Assembly (NCBI GenBank): GCA_937980645.1
Contig: CALJPQ010000023.1
Span: 1-64,000 of the forward strand
Length of the DNA: 64,000 bases
From: an uncultured Saprospiraceae bacterium
Lineage (GTDB): Bacteria > Bacteroidota > Bacteroidia > Chitinophagales > Saprospiraceae
Direction of reading: 5' to 3'
In this document: positions 33,043 through 42,683 of the stretch, piece after piece
Position numbering within the stretch: the first letter of the stretch is position 1
How the letters are laid out: each line of letters begins with the position of its first letter
Program-made: the position numbers and the translations under genes
Notes under the pieces: generated by a model
What the model saw: the letters and a program-made list of their open reading frames with translations, nothing else
What the model was told of the DNA's origin: nothing
Databases searched by the model: none

Positions 33043-33921
33043 TTAGCGCTTGATGGCCCGAAATGGCTCCACTGTTTGCTGGATGAAATCGTGTGGGTAT
33101 TCGTCCACTCCTTCAAAGCCCAGCGGAATGTCGCGCCCTTCGTAAGGGATGTAATCGGTACCAAAGAGGTAGTCCCACACGGAGAGCGTCAGGCCGAAGT
33201 TGACGCCATAGCTGCCTTTGGGCAGGTGTTTGGCGTGGTGCCAAATGTGCATTTGCGGGCTGTTGAAGATGTACTTGAGCGGCCCCAACGGCAGGTAAAT
33301 GTTGGCGTGGTTGAGGTGGCCAATAGTCAGCGTGAACAGGTGCACCAGCAGGAAATCCTGAATGCCAAAACCGATCATGGCCAGCGGCAGGTATTCAATG
33401 CTCCGATACACGATGGTCTCCATGAAATGGTAGCGCAGGTGCGCGGCGAAGCCCATTTCGCGCACGGAGTGGTGTACCTTATGGAACTCCCACAGCCAGG
33501 GCACGCGGTGCAGCAGCCGGTGTACATTCCACTGCACAAAGTCCCGTACTACAAAAAGCGTCAGCAGCTGTGCCCAATACGGCCAACTGCCGATCTCGAT
33601 GGCCACCAGATTGCGAATGCCAAAAGCCCAAGCTAGAAAGTCGTTGAACGCCTGCACCACCACATTGGAAATAGCCGCATAGCCCACTAAGCTGAACAGG
33701 AAGAAGTTGAAAAACATGTAAAAGGTGTCCAGCCAGAAATCTTCCCGAATAGCGCGCTGGTTTTTTCGCCAGGGAAAGAGGAGCTCTAAGGCATAGGTAA
33801 CCAATGAAATGGCAATGAGCCAATAGAAGTAGTTGCCCCAGTGCGGCGTGAGCACTTCATGGGCGAAGTAGCGGGCATAGCCCTGAAAACTATTGACAAA
33901 AATCTCCCAGTAGTTGCTCAT
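33043..33921 (-). CDS. sterol desaturase/fatty acid hydroxylase family membrane protein
   Basis: A 292-residue integral membrane di-iron enzyme. Histidine clusters are in the order expected of the family: HRLLH (HxxxH), HKVHH (HxxHH), and HIWHH near the C-terminus. Four or more TM segments are present (residues about 30-50, 70-95, 115-135, 170-195). The family hydroxylates or desaturates lipids, in bacteria often hopanoids, carotenoids or fatty acids; the substrate cannot be told. The ATG at 33921 is 21 bp after the rhodanese gene stop, so the two are likely co-transcribed. It converges on the TPR-CHAT gene. Confidence 0.9.
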   Translation of the reverse strand: MSNYWEIFVNSFQGYARYFAHEVLTPHWGNYFYWLIAISLVTYALELLFPWRKNQRAIREDFWLDTFYMFFNFFLFSLVGYAAISNVVVQAFNDFLAWAFGIRNLVAIEIGSWPYWAQLLTLFVVRDFVQWNVHRLLHRVPWLWEFHKVHHSVREMGFAAHLRYHFMETIVYRSIEYLPLAMIGFGIQDFLLVHLFTLTIGHLNHANIYLPLGPLKYIFNSPQMHIWHHAKHLPKGSYGVNFGLTLSVWDYLFGTDYIPYEGRDIPLGFEGVDEYPHDFIQQTVEPFRAIKR

Positions 33922-33942
33922 AGTTGAGGCGGATTTTTGGAT

Positions 33943-34353
33943 TTAAGGTCTTGGCTTTTCGCCGGCGGGTACAGTGGGCTTGCGCAGCGATTTCCACTCA
34001 TACATGCCGCCGGTGTAGTTGTAAATTTTGGTGAAACCCATCTGGCTGAGTTGTGCGGCGGCGCTGGCGCTACGGCCACCAGAGGCGCAGTAAAGCACGA
34101 CAGGGCGTTTGCGATCCAAGCGTCCGATTTTTTCCCGGAAGTCAGGAGCGGCGTAATTGATTTCCCAGGCGCCGGCGATTTTGCCGGTTTGCTGGATTTC
34201 TCCCGGCGTGCGCACGTCCACGAGTTGTACGGTCTTGTCGGAGGCCAGGAGGTTTTCTAATTGGCTGGCGTTGAGGTTACTCTGGCCCTGCAGCAGAGCA
34301 CCTGCCAGGATGAAGGCGGCCAGCAGGCCGGTCTGAAACAATTTTTGTAACAT
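33943..34353 (-). CDS. exported rhodanese-like domain protein
   Basis: A 136-residue single-domain rhodanese with a signal peptide (residues 1-24, FQTGLLAAFILAGALLQGQ). The active-site loop is VVLYCASGGRSASAA with the catalytic Cys; the substrate loop is CASGGR. Conserved VQLVDVRTPGEIQQTGKIAG precedes it. Likely a periplasmic sulfur transferase. The ATG at 34353 is chosen because it places the hydrophobic segment at the N-terminus; the open frame extends upstream to 34464. The upstream minus-strand GACCTTTG is one base off the -7 consensus. Likely in one operon with the lipid hydroxylase. Confidence 0.87.
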   Translation of the reverse strand: MLQKLFQTGLLAAFILAGALLQGQSNLNASQLENLLASDKTVQLVDVRTPGEIQQTGKIAGAWEINYAAPDFREKIGRLDRKRPVVLYCASGGRSASAAAQLSQMGFTKIYNYTGGMYEWKSLRKPTVPAGEKPRP

Positions 34354-34633
34354 AGGAACAGTGGATTTTGCTGGCAAAGGTCGCCTGGTGAGGAGCAGTT
34401 GTTTTGTGACCGATATCACGAGCGACGGCTGCCAGTAATGTTCACCGCCAGGGCAGTGCAGCATGGAAAGTCAGAAGGCGCTTGGTAGTTCATTTTTGGC
34501 CCATCGAAGGGCTGGTTAGGGCGCCAGACCTCGAAGATTTTCGCCTTTCAGCGCTGCTCCGTTTTCATTCCCTTCCGTTTTACCACGGTGCCCTTTCGCC
34601 ATTGTTATCATCTTTGCACGCTCCCGGTGAAGG

Positions 34634-35446
34634 ATGCCGCGGAGTATGAAGGTCAAAAAAAGACACGTTTTGCATCCGAAGAAATCTTATGGCCAGCATT
34701 TTCTGAGGAGCGAGCAGACGGCTGCCCGCATTGCCGCTGCGTTGCAACGCGCTGCTGAGACGGGGCGCGTGCTCGAGGTTGGCCCGGGCATGGGCATACT
34801 GACACGCCAGCTGCTGGCCCACGGGGAGCATTACACTACGTACGCCGTTGAGGCCGATCCCGACATGGTAGCGTATTTGCGCAGGCATTTGCCCCAGCTG
34901 GGTGAGCGTCTCATTGAGGGCGATTTTCTGGCCTTCGACCCTACGACCGTCTGGGGCGAGCAGCCGTTTTGCCTGATTGGCAATTTTCCTTACAATATCA
35001 GTACTCAGATTCTCTTCCGCGTGCTGGACTTCCGCCGCAATATCCCGGAGGTAGTGGGCATGTTTCAAAAAGAGGTGGCTGACCGCGTGGCCGCTCTGCC
35101 CGGCAGCCGCACCTACGGCATCACCAGCGTCTTGCTGCAGGCCTACTATCGGGCCGAAACGCTCCTCACCCTCGAGCCGGGCGCTTTTCAGCCGCCGCCC
35201 AAAGTGCGCTCAGCCGTCATCCGCCTGACACGCAAAGACGGCTTCGAACTGCAATGCCGCGAGGAAACCTTCCGCAATCTGGTAAAAACAAGCTTTAACC
35301 AGCGCCGCAAAATGCTGCGCAATACCCTGAAGGAATTCTTCCCCGCCGAGCAGCTCCACAGCGACGCCTTTTTTGAGCAACGCCCCGAGGCCCTTTCCTG
35401 GGCTGACTTTGAGCGACTGGGAATGGCATACGAGGCAAGCCTGTGA
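34634..35446 (+). CDS. rsmA: 16S rRNA (adenine1518-N6/adenine1519-N6)-dimethyltransferase
   Basis: A 270-residue enzyme (KsgA) that dimethylates two adjacent adenosines in the 16S rRNA 3' hairpin, a late 30S maturation step. Motifs: SYGQHFLRSEQTAARIA at the N-terminus, the SAM-binding VLEVGPGMGILTRQLL, and the catalytic NFPYNIS. The C-terminal QPPPKVRSAVIRLTR and FNQRRKMLRNTL stretches are typical. A second ATG at 34646 (MKVKKRHVLHPKK) is equally plausible and would remove four residues. It follows a gap of 280 bp from the rhodanese gene and probably has its own promoter near TCATCTTTG. Confidence 0.94.
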   Translation: MPRSMKVKKRHVLHPKKSYGQHFLRSEQTAARIAAALQRAAETGRVLEVGPGMGILTRQLLAHGEHYTTYAVEADPDMVAYLRRHLPQLGERLIEGDFLAFDPTTVWGEQPFCLIGNFPYNISTQILFRVLDFRRNIPEVVGMFQKEVADRVAALPGSRTYGITSVLLQAYYRAETLLTLEPGAFQPPPKVRSAVIRLTRKDGFELQCREETFRNLVKTSFNQRRKMLRNTLKEFFPAEQLHSDAFFEQRPEALSWADFERLGMAYEASL

Positions 35447-35476
35447 GCACCTACGGACCTTTACCTTTTATAGAAG

Positions 35477-35515
35477 AAAAAAAAACAGCATCGGGCGGAG
35501 GCTAAACGCTGCTGT
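35477..35515 (-). terminator. Rho-independent terminator of the flippase-like gene
   Basis: On the minus strand, just 5 bp past the stop codon at 35520, ACAGCA pairs with TGCTGT (plus-strand positions 35510-35515 and 35485-35490) and is followed by a run of nine T. The stem is only 6 bp plus possible inner pairs, but the T-run is strong. Confidence 0.6.
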
Positions 35516-35519
35516 GCGC

Positions 35520-36869
35520 TCATGTGGCTGCTTGCCTGGCCACCTCGCGCGAGAAGCGCCGCCACGAAACGGCGAACATGCTGGCGTTGAAGATGAGGAA
35601 GAAGAGGTTGTTCAGCCCGGCAAACAGGATGACGCTTTCGATGCGCCGCATGTCTAAGGCATAGATGAGCAGCACCTGCAAAGGCAGCGCCAGCGGCACA
35701 TAGTAGCGGTTGAGCGACAGCCACGCGCGCGCCGTGCAGACCTGGTAGGCTACGGCGGCCAGTTGGCCAATGGCACTGGCCAGCAAGAAAGGCAGCAGGT
35801 ATGCCGTCAGGTTGGCGTATCCCGGACCCAGTATCCACAGCAGCGAAGACGGATGCAGGGCAGCCCATAATAAAATAGGTGTCAGGAGCAGACCGGCAGC
35901 GGCCAGCGTTCGCAGCGCCTGATGCAGCACCCGCTCCGGCGTGCGGGCTTTGGCCAGATCGGGCAGGGTATAGCTGGCGATGAAGGATTGGAAAATACCA
36001 AACAAGACGCCCAGGCGCCCCAGTGCTCCAACGTCGGCTAAGCGCTCGGCGGAGGCAAACCACGCACACAACAGGATGGTAATTTGGCCCTCGAACGACC
36101 AGTAGAGCGTGCGCAGAGCGTTGGCGCGTACGAGGGTGCGCATTTCGCGCAAATAGGCCTCGTTCGTATCGCTGTGGTTAGCCAGCAGCGGGCTTGCCGA
36201 ATGCACATGCGCCCGGTAGTTGAGCCACAGGCAGCAAACAATCCAGCCGACCACCGCCCAAACGGGCCAGCCTGAATACACTATGAGCAGCACGCCGATT
36301 AGCTTAAGTATGGCGCTCATCAGGTCATTGCGCAGCAGGGCGGCAACAGCTCGGCCCAGCTGTAGTGCAATGGCGTAAAAATTGGCCTGCATCTGCACCC
36401 AGGTAGCTATCAGCACCAATGTCGTAAGCAGAGCCGTCTCGAGTGCGCCCACGCCAAGGTGCGGAAACTGCCAGCCGCAGTACGCCGCAAACGGCAGCGC
36501 CAGCGCTGCACCAATGCGGTTGCGCAGCCTCTGTGCCGAGTTCAGAACCGACCGAATGGCTGAGGTGTCGGGCCAAACCCGCCCGCCCAGGCCCAACACC
36601 GCTGATGTCAGGCCCATATTGCTGGCATTGACGGCGATGGCCAGTAGCGCAAACGCTAGCGAATACGCTGCATAGTCCGCTTTTTCTAAGCCGCGCACCA
36701 GCGCGAAGCCCACCACGGCGTTGATGCCCGTCAGGGCTACTTGCCCGGCCACAAAACGCCATGCCGGCAGCGGATCGGAAGTCCTCTTGCTCGAAAGTTT
36801 GCCTTTGCCCGACACTACAGCCCTGTTTTGCCGCAAAGAAAATACGCTCCCTGGCTTTAGAGCCGGCAT
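35520..36869 (-). CDS. polytopic membrane protein, polysaccharide flippase-like (Wzx/MATE-like)
   Basis: A 449-residue inner-membrane protein with about twelve hydrophobic segments beginning near residue 38. The start of the first TM (WRFVAGQVALTGINAVVGFA, LEKADYAAYSLAFALLAIAV) resembles the N-terminal helices of Wzx-type lipid-linked oligosaccharide flippases. Polar residues at membrane positions and paired TM spacing agree with this. No glycosyltransferase cluster surrounds it, which is unusual for a Wzx, so a different solute is possible. A Rho-independent terminator follows immediately. Confidence 0.7.
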   Translation of the reverse strand: MPALKPGSVFSLRQNRAVVSGKGKLSSKRTSDPLPAWRFVAGQVALTGINAVVGFALVRGLEKADYAAYSLAFALLAIAVNASNMGLTSAVLGLGGRVWPDTSAIRSVLNSAQRLRNRIGAALALPFAAYCGWQFPHLGVGALETALLTTLVLIATWVQMQANFYAIALQLGRAVAALLRNDLMSAILKLIGVLLIVYSGWPVWAVVGWIVCCLWLNYRAHVHSASPLLANHSDTNEAYLREMRTLVRANALRTLYWSFEGQITILLCAWFASAERLADVGALGRLGVLFGIFQSFIASYTLPDLAKARTPERVLHQALRTLAAAGLLLTPILLWAALHPSSLLWILGPGYANLTAYLLPFLLASAIGQLAAVAYQVCTARAWLSLNRYYVPLALPLQVLLIYALDMRRIESVILFAGLNNLFFLIFNASMFAVSWRRFSREVARQAAT

Positions 36870-37038
36870 TTAGCCGCTGCCGGGGTACTCCGACACCTGC
36901 CTTCGAGCATTGAGTGGTTGTATTATTTTGCGACAGCCCATACCCTACGCCTGACTTTTTGCCGTTATTTTGGGCCGCCAGAGGCTGGCTTCCTTGAGTG
37001 CTTTCTTCCTTATTCCATCATAAAACAATCGCACTCCC

Positions 37039-38016
37039 ATGCAAAGACGATTTGGCTTCACGCTGTTTACTCCCGAAGAATTTGAGGGCTGGATAACCCA
37101 GCAAAACGTAGCTCGTACAGTGCTCTACCTCCAGCAGCACCACACCTGGGCCCCCAGCTATGTGCACTTTCGGGGCAACAACCACTTTGAACTGCAACGC
37201 TCAATGCAAAACTTCCATCGCAACTCAAATGGATGGATGGATATTGGCCAGCACTTCAGCATCTTTCCTGACGGCATGATCGTGTCAGGGCGCAACTTAG
37301 AACTGTCGCCGGCCTGCATTTTCGGCTTCAATGCTCATTCCATCTGCATCGAAAACGTGGGCAACTTCGACCGCGACGGCGACTCCATGCGCCCCGAACA
37401 GCGCGAAGCCATTGTGCGCGTTACGGCAGCCCTCTGCCGGCGCTTCAACATACCCATCACTACCGACCGCATTGTGTATCACCACTGGTTCGACTTGCGC
37501 ACGGGCAATCGCACCAACGGGACAGGCTCTACCAAAAGCTGCCCCGGCACAGCCTTCTTTGGCGGAAATAAGGTGCCTGACGCCGAAGCCAACTTCCTGC
37601 CTTTGGTGCGCGAACTGATACAAACGGGCCAGGTGCCGCCGCCTATCTTGAAGTATGGCTACGTAACGGCCGAATGGCTCAACATCCGCAACCAGCCCAG
37701 CGTGCGCGGGCGCAAGTTGAACGCGACGCCCTTTGGCTCTGTGCTGCGCATCTATGAGGTGCAGAACAACTGGTACCGCATATCGGCCTCCAAACAGGAA
37801 TGGGTTTCGGCCAATTTCGTGCGCGACGTAACGCGCGCCACCGTTGCTAACACCGCCACGCTCAACGTGCGCAGCGGCCCCAGCACGCAGTTCGACGTCA
37901 TCGGCACCCTCCTGCGCAACGAAGAGGTCTTTATTTTTGAAGAGCAGGGCAATTGGGCTAAAATCAGTGTGGACGAGCGCTGGGTCTCCAAATCATTCCT
38001 GCACATCCACGCATAA
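37039..38016 (+). CDS. N-acetylmuramoyl-L-alanine amidase with two SH3 domains, no signal peptide
   Basis: A 325-residue protein. The Amidase_2/PGRP-like domain occupies about 25-200: zinc-binding HH in VLYLQQHHTWAPSYVHFRG (H34/H35), the second His pair in IVYHHWFDLR, and the Cys-bearing loop SCPGTAFFGG. Two bacterial SH3 domains follow (about 210-268, AEWLNIRNQPSVRGRKLNAT; about 275-322, ATLNVRSGPSTQFDVIGTLL), which bind cell-wall peptides. There is no hydrophobic N-terminus, so export by Sec is unlikely. It might be a lysis enzyme, a substrate of another secretion system or cytosolic. The ATG at 37039 is the only good start. Confidence 0.85.
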   Translation: MQRRFGFTLFTPEEFEGWITQQNVARTVLYLQQHHTWAPSYVHFRGNNHFELQRSMQNFHRNSNGWMDIGQHFSIFPDGMIVSGRNLELSPACIFGFNAHSICIENVGNFDRDGDSMRPEQREAIVRVTAALCRRFNIPITTDRIVYHHWFDLRTGNRTNGTGSTKSCPGTAFFGGNKVPDAEANFLPLVRELIQTGQVPPPILKYGYVTAEWLNIRNQPSVRGRKLNATPFGSVLRIYEVQNNWYRISASKQEWVSANFVRDVTRATVANTATLNVRSGPSTQFDVIGTLLRNEEVFIFEEQGNWAKISVDERWVSKSFLHIHA

Positions 38017-38024
38017 GGGCGCGC

Positions 38025-38032
38025 TATATTTG
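38025..38032 (+). promoter_or_regulatory. -7 promoter element TATATTTG for the amidase-signature gene
   Basis: A TAnnTTTG match 47 bp before the ATG at 38080. It supports that start over a TTG at 38044. Confidence 0.45.
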
Positions 38033-38079
38033 CACAGGCTTTTTTGGAGAAAACAAAACGAAACCTCCCACCACCCGTC

Positions 38080-39561
38080 ATGACATTCGAAGAATACCGA
38101 CAGTACGATGCCCTCGGGCTGGCTGCCTTAGTGCAGCGCGGCGAAGTCGCTGCCACTGAATTGGTGGACATTGCCAATGCTCGCTTAGAGGCGGTCAATC
38201 CCCGGCTTAATGCCGTCATCCACTTCCGCTTGGAGCAGGCGCGCCAGGAAGCGCAGCGCGTCAATCGCGAGGCGCCTTTTGCTGGTGTGCCGTTTCTGGT
38301 CAAAGACCTGGGTATGGAAATCGAGGGTATGCCTATGTGTGTGGGCAGTCGGGCTTATGCGAAATACCGCTCTGCTCACGACAGCGAGGTGGTCAAACGA
38401 GCCAGGCGAGCTGGCTTGCTGCTGTTGGGCAAGACCAATACGCCGGAATTTGGCCTGACGCCTTTTACCGAACCGCAGGCCTTTGGCCCTACGCGCAACC
38501 CCTGGAACGAGGAATACTCACCCGGTGGCTCTAGCGGTGGCTCAGCAGCAGCCGTGGCAGCAGGCATTGTGCCCATGGCCACTGCCAACGACGGCGGCGG
38601 CAGCATCCGCATTCCTGCTTCGTGTTGCGGCCTTTTTGGCCTCAAGCCCACGCGCGGGCGCGTCTCGTGGGCCCCGCTCATGGGCGAAATGTGGTCGGGC
38701 GCCGCTATCGAGCACTGCGTCAGCCGCACCGTACGCGACTCGGCAGCTTACTTAGACGCCATCCATGGCGCTGCTCCCGGTGACCCCTACATCATCGAAC
38801 CACCCCAGCGGCCCTATCTACAAGAGGTAGAAACACCGCCCAGACGGCTACGCATCGGCTATTCGCTGCAACACACCTTAGGCTTCCCCGTGGACGAAGC
38901 CTGCGAAGAAGCCCTGCTACGCACCATAGATATCCTGCGCGCCGAAGGGCACGAAGTAGCTGAAGTTCCCTTGCCCTATCGGCGCGAAGATCTGGCTGAG
39001 TCTTTCTTAGTTGTCGTCGCCGGCGAACTGGGTGGCGATATGCTCATGCTCCAACAGTTTCTGGGCCGCTCTGTGCGCCCCTCCGACGTAGAACCCAGCA
39101 CCTACGCTCTATACTTACTGGGCCAGTCCTTCTCGGCGGCAGAATATGCCCACGCCAAGCGCCAGTGGAGCTTTATCAGCCAGCGCGTTGCCGCTTTCCA
39201 CGAACAGTACGACCTTTTGCTAACGCCCACGCTGGCTCGGCGGCCCATCCGCATCGGAAGCCTGCAGCCCACTGCCGCCGAAGAGCGCCTCATGCGGGTG
39301 GTCAACACCCTACAATTGGGCGCCGCTGTCAAAGCCTCCATCCAGAAATTAGCCGATAAAATCTACGACTACATGCCCTGGACGGCCTTTGCTAACATCA
39401 CCGGACAGCCCTCCATGTCCATACCCGTCCTGCGGACTGAAGAGGAAAACCTGCCCATCGGCGTCATGTTTACCGCTCGCCTCGGTGAAGAGCATACCCT
39501 GTTCCGATTGGCCGGACAATTGGAAAAAGCGCTGCAGTGGGACAGAGTCAAGGCACCTTAG
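38080..39561 (+). CDS. amidase-signature family enzyme
   Basis: A 493-residue amidohydrolase of the amidase-signature family. The Ser-cisSer-Lys triad is visible: Lys in [14 protein letters not shown] (near 78), the Gly/Ser-rich [15 protein letters not shown] (near 150), and the nucleophile region [15 protein letters not shown] (near 175). The closing [14 protein letters not shown] is typical. Substrates in this family range from fatty acid amides to aminoacyl-tRNA; the GatA-type neighbours GatB/GatC are absent, so a small-molecule amidase is more likely. The ATG at 38080 is 47 bp after a -7 element. Confidence 0.9.
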   Translation: MTFEEYRQYDALGLAALVQRGEVAATELVDIANARLEAVNPRLNAVIHFRLEQARQEAQRVNREAPFAGVPFLVKDLGMEIEGMPMCVGSRAYAKYRSAHDSEVVKRARRAGLLLLGKTNTPEFGLTPFTEPQAFGPTRNPWNEEYSPGGSSGGSAAAVAAGIVPMATANDGGGSIRIPASCCGLFGLKPTRGRVSWAPLMGEMWSGAAIEHCVSRTVRDSAAYLDAIHGAAPGDPYIIEPPQRPYLQEVETPPRRLRIGYSLQHTLGFPVDEACEEALLRTIDILRAEGHEVAEVPLPYRREDLAESFLVVVAGELGGDMLMLQQFLGRSVRPSDVEPSTYALYLLGQSFSAAEYAHAKRQWSFISQRVAAFHEQYDLLLTPTLARRPIRIGSLQPTAAEERLMRVVNTLQLGAAVKASIQKLADKIYDYMPWTAFANITGQPSMSIPVLRTEEENLPIGVMFTARLGEEHTLFRLAGQLEKALQWDRVKAP

Positions 39562-39671
39562 TGGCCAAACCTGGCTCTGGGGAGGCTCTCGCCTTGCCCA
39601 ATAAACTCCATTGCCAGGGTTTTACCCTGCTCAGCTACCATTGCCGTCTTTCCAAAACGCATCGCAAAAGC

Positions 39672-40484
39672 GTGAAAGCATTATTGTACAGAGCCATCTC
39701 CTGGCTGGCAAAGGCCTTTTTTAAGAACCGTATTGTGGGCAAAAAAGTCAGCGGCCTCAACAAGACGCTCTACTACGAAATGGCTCAGCACCTGACCTTT
39801 TTGTTTAAGCGGGAAATCCGGTACGAGGCCCACCTTCAGCGCAGAGTAGAGCGCTATCTGCGACCTGGAGACGTGGTGTTTGACATCGGCGCTAATATCG
39901 GGCAGTACGCCCTGTTCTTCAGCGAAAGGGTGGGCGGCAGTGGCCGGGTCTATTGCTTTGAGCCAGACTGGCGAAATTATGCCTTTCTGGAGTTTAACGT
40001 CCGCATCAACCGATGCCAAAATGTGGTGTGCCGGCCTTGGGGCGTAGGTGCCCAGGATGGTGAGCAGCTGCTGTTCAGGGATACGGACACAGGGGGGCGG
40101 CGGAGTTCGTTTAAACAGAAATTTGTCGGTGCCAATTACCATGGCAGCAGCGAAACGGCTGTTATCAGGAGCCTGGATAGCCTGATAGCCACCTTTGGGC
40201 AGCCGCATTTTGTCAAGGTAGACGTCGAGGGTTTCGAGGAGGAAATTATTCGGGGGCTAACAGCCGATTTGCCCGACGGTGTCTTCCTGATAGAGGTGCG
40301 TGAAGAGACTAAAGGCTGCGTTTTTTCGCACTTTGCCAGCTGGGGCTACAAGTGCCTTTGCATAGACGGGCCAGCAGAACGGGAAATTGGCGGCGCGGAG
40401 GAAATTCCGGGATTTGCGCACCTTATTTTTCAAAAAGCTAACCGCGAAGAAAGGGCTTCGAGTGCAGCACCGCAACTTCGGTGA
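39672..40484 (+). CDS. FkbM family methyltransferase
   Basis: A SAM-dependent methyltransferase of the FkbM family, 270 residues from a GTG at 39672. Motifs: VVFDIGANIGQYALFFSERV (SAM-binding), YCFEPDWRNYAFLEFNV (motif II), and PHFVKVDVEGFEEEIIRGL. Such enzymes O-methylate sugars or polyketides. The frame is open upstream into the amidase gene, and no ATG exists before residue 37 of this reading, so the start is uncertain; a GTG at 39537 or a TTG at 39594 is also possible. It is 110 bp downstream of the amidase stop. Confidence 0.78.
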   Translation: MKALLYRAISWLAKAFFKNRIVGKKVSGLNKTLYYEMAQHLTFLFKREIRYEAHLQRRVERYLRPGDVVFDIGANIGQYALFFSERVGGSGRVYCFEPDWRNYAFLEFNVRINRCQNVVCRPWGVGAQDGEQLLFRDTDTGGRRSSFKQKFVGANYHGSSETAVIRSLDSLIATFGQPHFVKVDVEGFEEEIIRGLTADLPDGVFLIEVREETKGCVFSHFASWGYKCLCIDGPAEREIGGAEEIPGFAHLIFQKANREERASSAAPQLR

Positions 40485-40582
40485 TGCTCCCGCTTCGCCA
40501 AAACCTGTTGGCAGGGTTCCCTCCTGCACGTGGCTTCCGCGTGGTCTGGAGCAATCGCTACCCAGCACTTGACTATGAGCAC

Positions 40583-40590
40583 TATATTTG
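40583..40590 (+). promoter_or_regulatory. -7 promoter element TATATTTG followed by CCGCC
   Basis: An exact copy of the extended -7 element seen at 21035, 33 bp before the ATG at 40624 of the lipoprotein gene. It supports this start over an upstream in-frame ATG at 40588, which overlaps the element. Confidence 0.55.
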
Positions 40591-40623
40591 CCGCCCAAAT
40601 TCATAAGCACACCATACTACTCC

Positions 40624-41637
40624 ATGATTCGAGTCTTCCTTGCTTTTGGTGCGGCGCTGGTTTTTGCGCAATCGTGCTCTAACGATTTTGAACTCACAGC
40701 GCCCTGGAAAGAGGTGCCCATTGTTTATGCTATACTCTCGCCCAACGACACGGCGCACTACGTCCGTATCGAAAAGGCCTTTTTAGACCCGGAAACCAGC
40801 GCCCTGCAAATTGCTCAGATTCCGGACTCCATTTATTATCCGGAGAACGCTATTCAGGTTTTTATTGAAGAAGTGGCTACTAACAGGAAGTTCCCGTTAA
40901 CGCGCGTGGACGGGAGTTTGGAAGGTTATCCGCGCAAGGATGGCATTTTTGCTACCTCGCCCAACTGGCTGTATAAGACTAAAGAGACACTCGTGCCTGG
41001 TCGGCGCTATCGCCTGCGCATCGTGCGCAACGATGGCCGCCCGGATGTTACTGCGGAGACCACCATTCCGGGTAATTTCACTATTCAGTCGCCCGACCCC
41101 AGCCTGATACCCGTCCGCATCACTTTCTTGCGCGACCGATCCTCCAACATCACCTGGTTCTGCGACTCTAACGGCGTTTATTTCACCATTCGCTTCCGCA
41201 TTCGCATCCGCGAAAACAATCTTAACGGCACCCTCATCAAGCGCGACACGCTCTACTGGACGCCCGTGCCTAACACACGCCGCTCCAATGTGCTCACTGG
41301 GAACGGCTTCCTCAGTACCGAACGCATCCTATCGGAGTCGTTTTATCGCTTCTTGGTTGAAAACCTGCCGCCCGCTAACAACACGTTCCGCCGCTTTGAA
41401 GGCATTGATATTACCCTCGAAGGCGGCGGACGCGAAATTGAGCGCTACTTAGAAACCGCTGCCGCCAACGCTGGCATCACGGGCGCCGAACTCGTTACCC
41501 TGTACACCAACCTCTCCGAAGGCTTCGGTATCTTCACCGGCAAAAACTTAGTTACCCTGCCCAACGTCTCCGTAACTCCCGAAACCGTCAATAGCATGAA
41601 CGAGCGCTCGCCCGAACGAGACCTCAATTTCCAGTAG
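40624..41637 (+). CDS. predicted lipoprotein of unknown function
   Basis: A 337-residue protein with a hydrophobic signal (residues 2-16, IRVFLAFGAALVFAQ) followed by Cys in AQSCSNDFELTAPW, compatible with signal peptidase II. The mature protein has a recurring beta-strand pattern (VPIVYAILSPNDTAHYVRIE, YRLRIVRNDGRPDVTAETTI), suggesting an Ig-like or DUF4249-like surface lipoprotein, but I cannot assign a family. Downstream, a Rho-independent terminator lies about 150 bp past the stop. Nothing around it indicates a role. Confidence 0.7.
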   Translation: MIRVFLAFGAALVFAQSCSNDFELTAPWKEVPIVYAILSPNDTAHYVRIEKAFLDPETSALQIAQIPDSIYYPENAIQVFIEEVATNRKFPLTRVDGSLEGYPRKDGIFATSPNWLYKTKETLVPGRRYRLRIVRNDGRPDVTAETTIPGNFTIQSPDPSLIPVRITFLRDRSSNITWFCDSNGVYFTIRFRIRIRENNLNGTLIKRDTLYWTPVPNTRRSNVLTGNGFLSTERILSESFYRFLVENLPPANNTFRRFEGIDITLEGGGREIERYLETAAANAGITGAELVTLYTNLSEGFGIFTGKNLVTLPNVSVTPETVNSMNERSPERDLNFQ

Positions 41638-41788
41638 TTTCTCAAACTGTTTGTTAACAAGCGCTTGCGCGCAACAATACGCCAGCATCTGCCGTTTATT
41701 TGCCGTCTCTTTGCGCTGCTTCGGTCAATGCCGCCGCACGCTCTCGGACTCGAACAATGTTCATGGGATTATAATTTGTTGTTTTACG

Positions 41789-41820
41789 GCCACGCCACAA
41801 GAGGCGTGGCTTTTTGTTTT
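41789..41820 (+). terminator. Rho-independent terminator before panB
   Basis: GCCACGCC (41789-41796) and GGCGTGGC (41803-41810) form a perfect 8-bp GC-rich stem with a 6-nt loop, followed by TTTTTGTTTT. It lies about 150 bp after the lipoprotein gene. No gene fills this gap, so it may terminate a short noncoding transcript or the lipoprotein mRNA. Confidence 0.85.
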
Positions 41821-41864
41821 TAATCCCTACTTTCGCCCCTAAAGCGACCTAAGCTGCACTGCCC

Positions 41865-42683
41865 ATGTCTGTAACCGGAAGCGATACCAAGCGCGTAACG
41901 ACCCACACCCTTCAGGCCATGAAAGAGCGCGGCGAAAAAATTGCCATGCTCACGGCCTACGACTTCTCGATGGCCCGCATCCTGGACGAAGCTGGCATTG
42001 ACGTCCTGCTCGTAGGCGACTCGGCCTCCAACGTGATGGCTGGCCACGAAACCACCCTGCCCATCACTTTAGACCAGATGATTTACCACGCCCAGTCTGT
42101 TGTGCGCGCGGTGCATCGCGCCATGGTGGTGGTGGACATGCCTTTCGGCTCCTATCAGGCCAATTCTGAAATTGCCTTGAAGAGTGCCATTCGCATCATG
42201 AAAGAGTCGGGCGCCCATGCCGTCAAACTCGAAGGCGGCGCCGAAGTGGAGGAGTCCATTCGTCGCATCCTTATGGCCGGCATCCCCGTCATGGGTCATT
42301 TGGGCCTTACGCCGCAAAGCATCTACAAATTTGGCACCTACACCGTTCGCGCCCGCGAAGAGGCCGAAGCCCAAAAACTGCGCGAAGATGCCCGCCTGCT
42401 TGACTCGCTTGGATGCTTTGCCCTGGTGCTCGAAAAGATACCCGCCCAGTTGGCCCAGGAAGTCTCCCAGAGCATTGATATCCCGACCATCGGTATCGGT
42501 GCCGGCCAACACACCGACGGTCAGGTGCTCGTTACGCACGACATGCTGGGTATCACCAAAGGCTTCCGCCCTCGATTTCTGCGCCGCTACTTAGAACTCT
42601 TCGACCTCATCCAGACCGCCACACGCCAGTATATCGAGGACGTGAAGGCGCAGCGCTTTCCTAATGAGTCTGAGCAGTACTGA
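41865..42683 (+). CDS. panB: 3-methyl-2-oxobutanoate hydroxymethyltransferase
   Basis: A 272-residue pantothenate-biosynthesis enzyme adding a hydroxymethyl group from methylene-tetrahydrofolate to alpha-ketoisovalerate. Recognised by [65 protein letters not shown] and IPTIGIGAG, all characteristic of PanB. Other pan genes are not adjacent. A one-base variant -7 element (TACTTTCG) precedes the ATG. Its last 20 bp overlap a possible 44-codon ORF leading to the sirtuin. Confidence 0.97.
   Translation: MSVTGSDTKRVTTHTLQAMKERGEKIAMLTAYDFSMARILDEAGIDVLLVGDSASNVMAGHETTLPITLDQMIYHAQSVVRAVHRAMVVVDMPFGSYQANSEIALKSAIRIMKESGAHAVKLEGGAEVEESIRRILMAGIPVMGHLGLTPQSIYKFGTYTVRAREEAEAQKLREDARLLDSLGCFALVLEKIPAQLAQEVSQSIDIPTIGIGAGQHTDGQVLVTHDMLGITKGFRPRFLRRYLELFDLIQTATRQYIEDVKAQRFPNESEQY

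Noticed and set aside
41735..41765. A T-arm-like GTTCGAGTCC on the minus strand near 41755, suggesting a tRNA
   Set aside because: The flanking bases do not pair into a T-stem and no acceptor or anticodon arm can be drawn.
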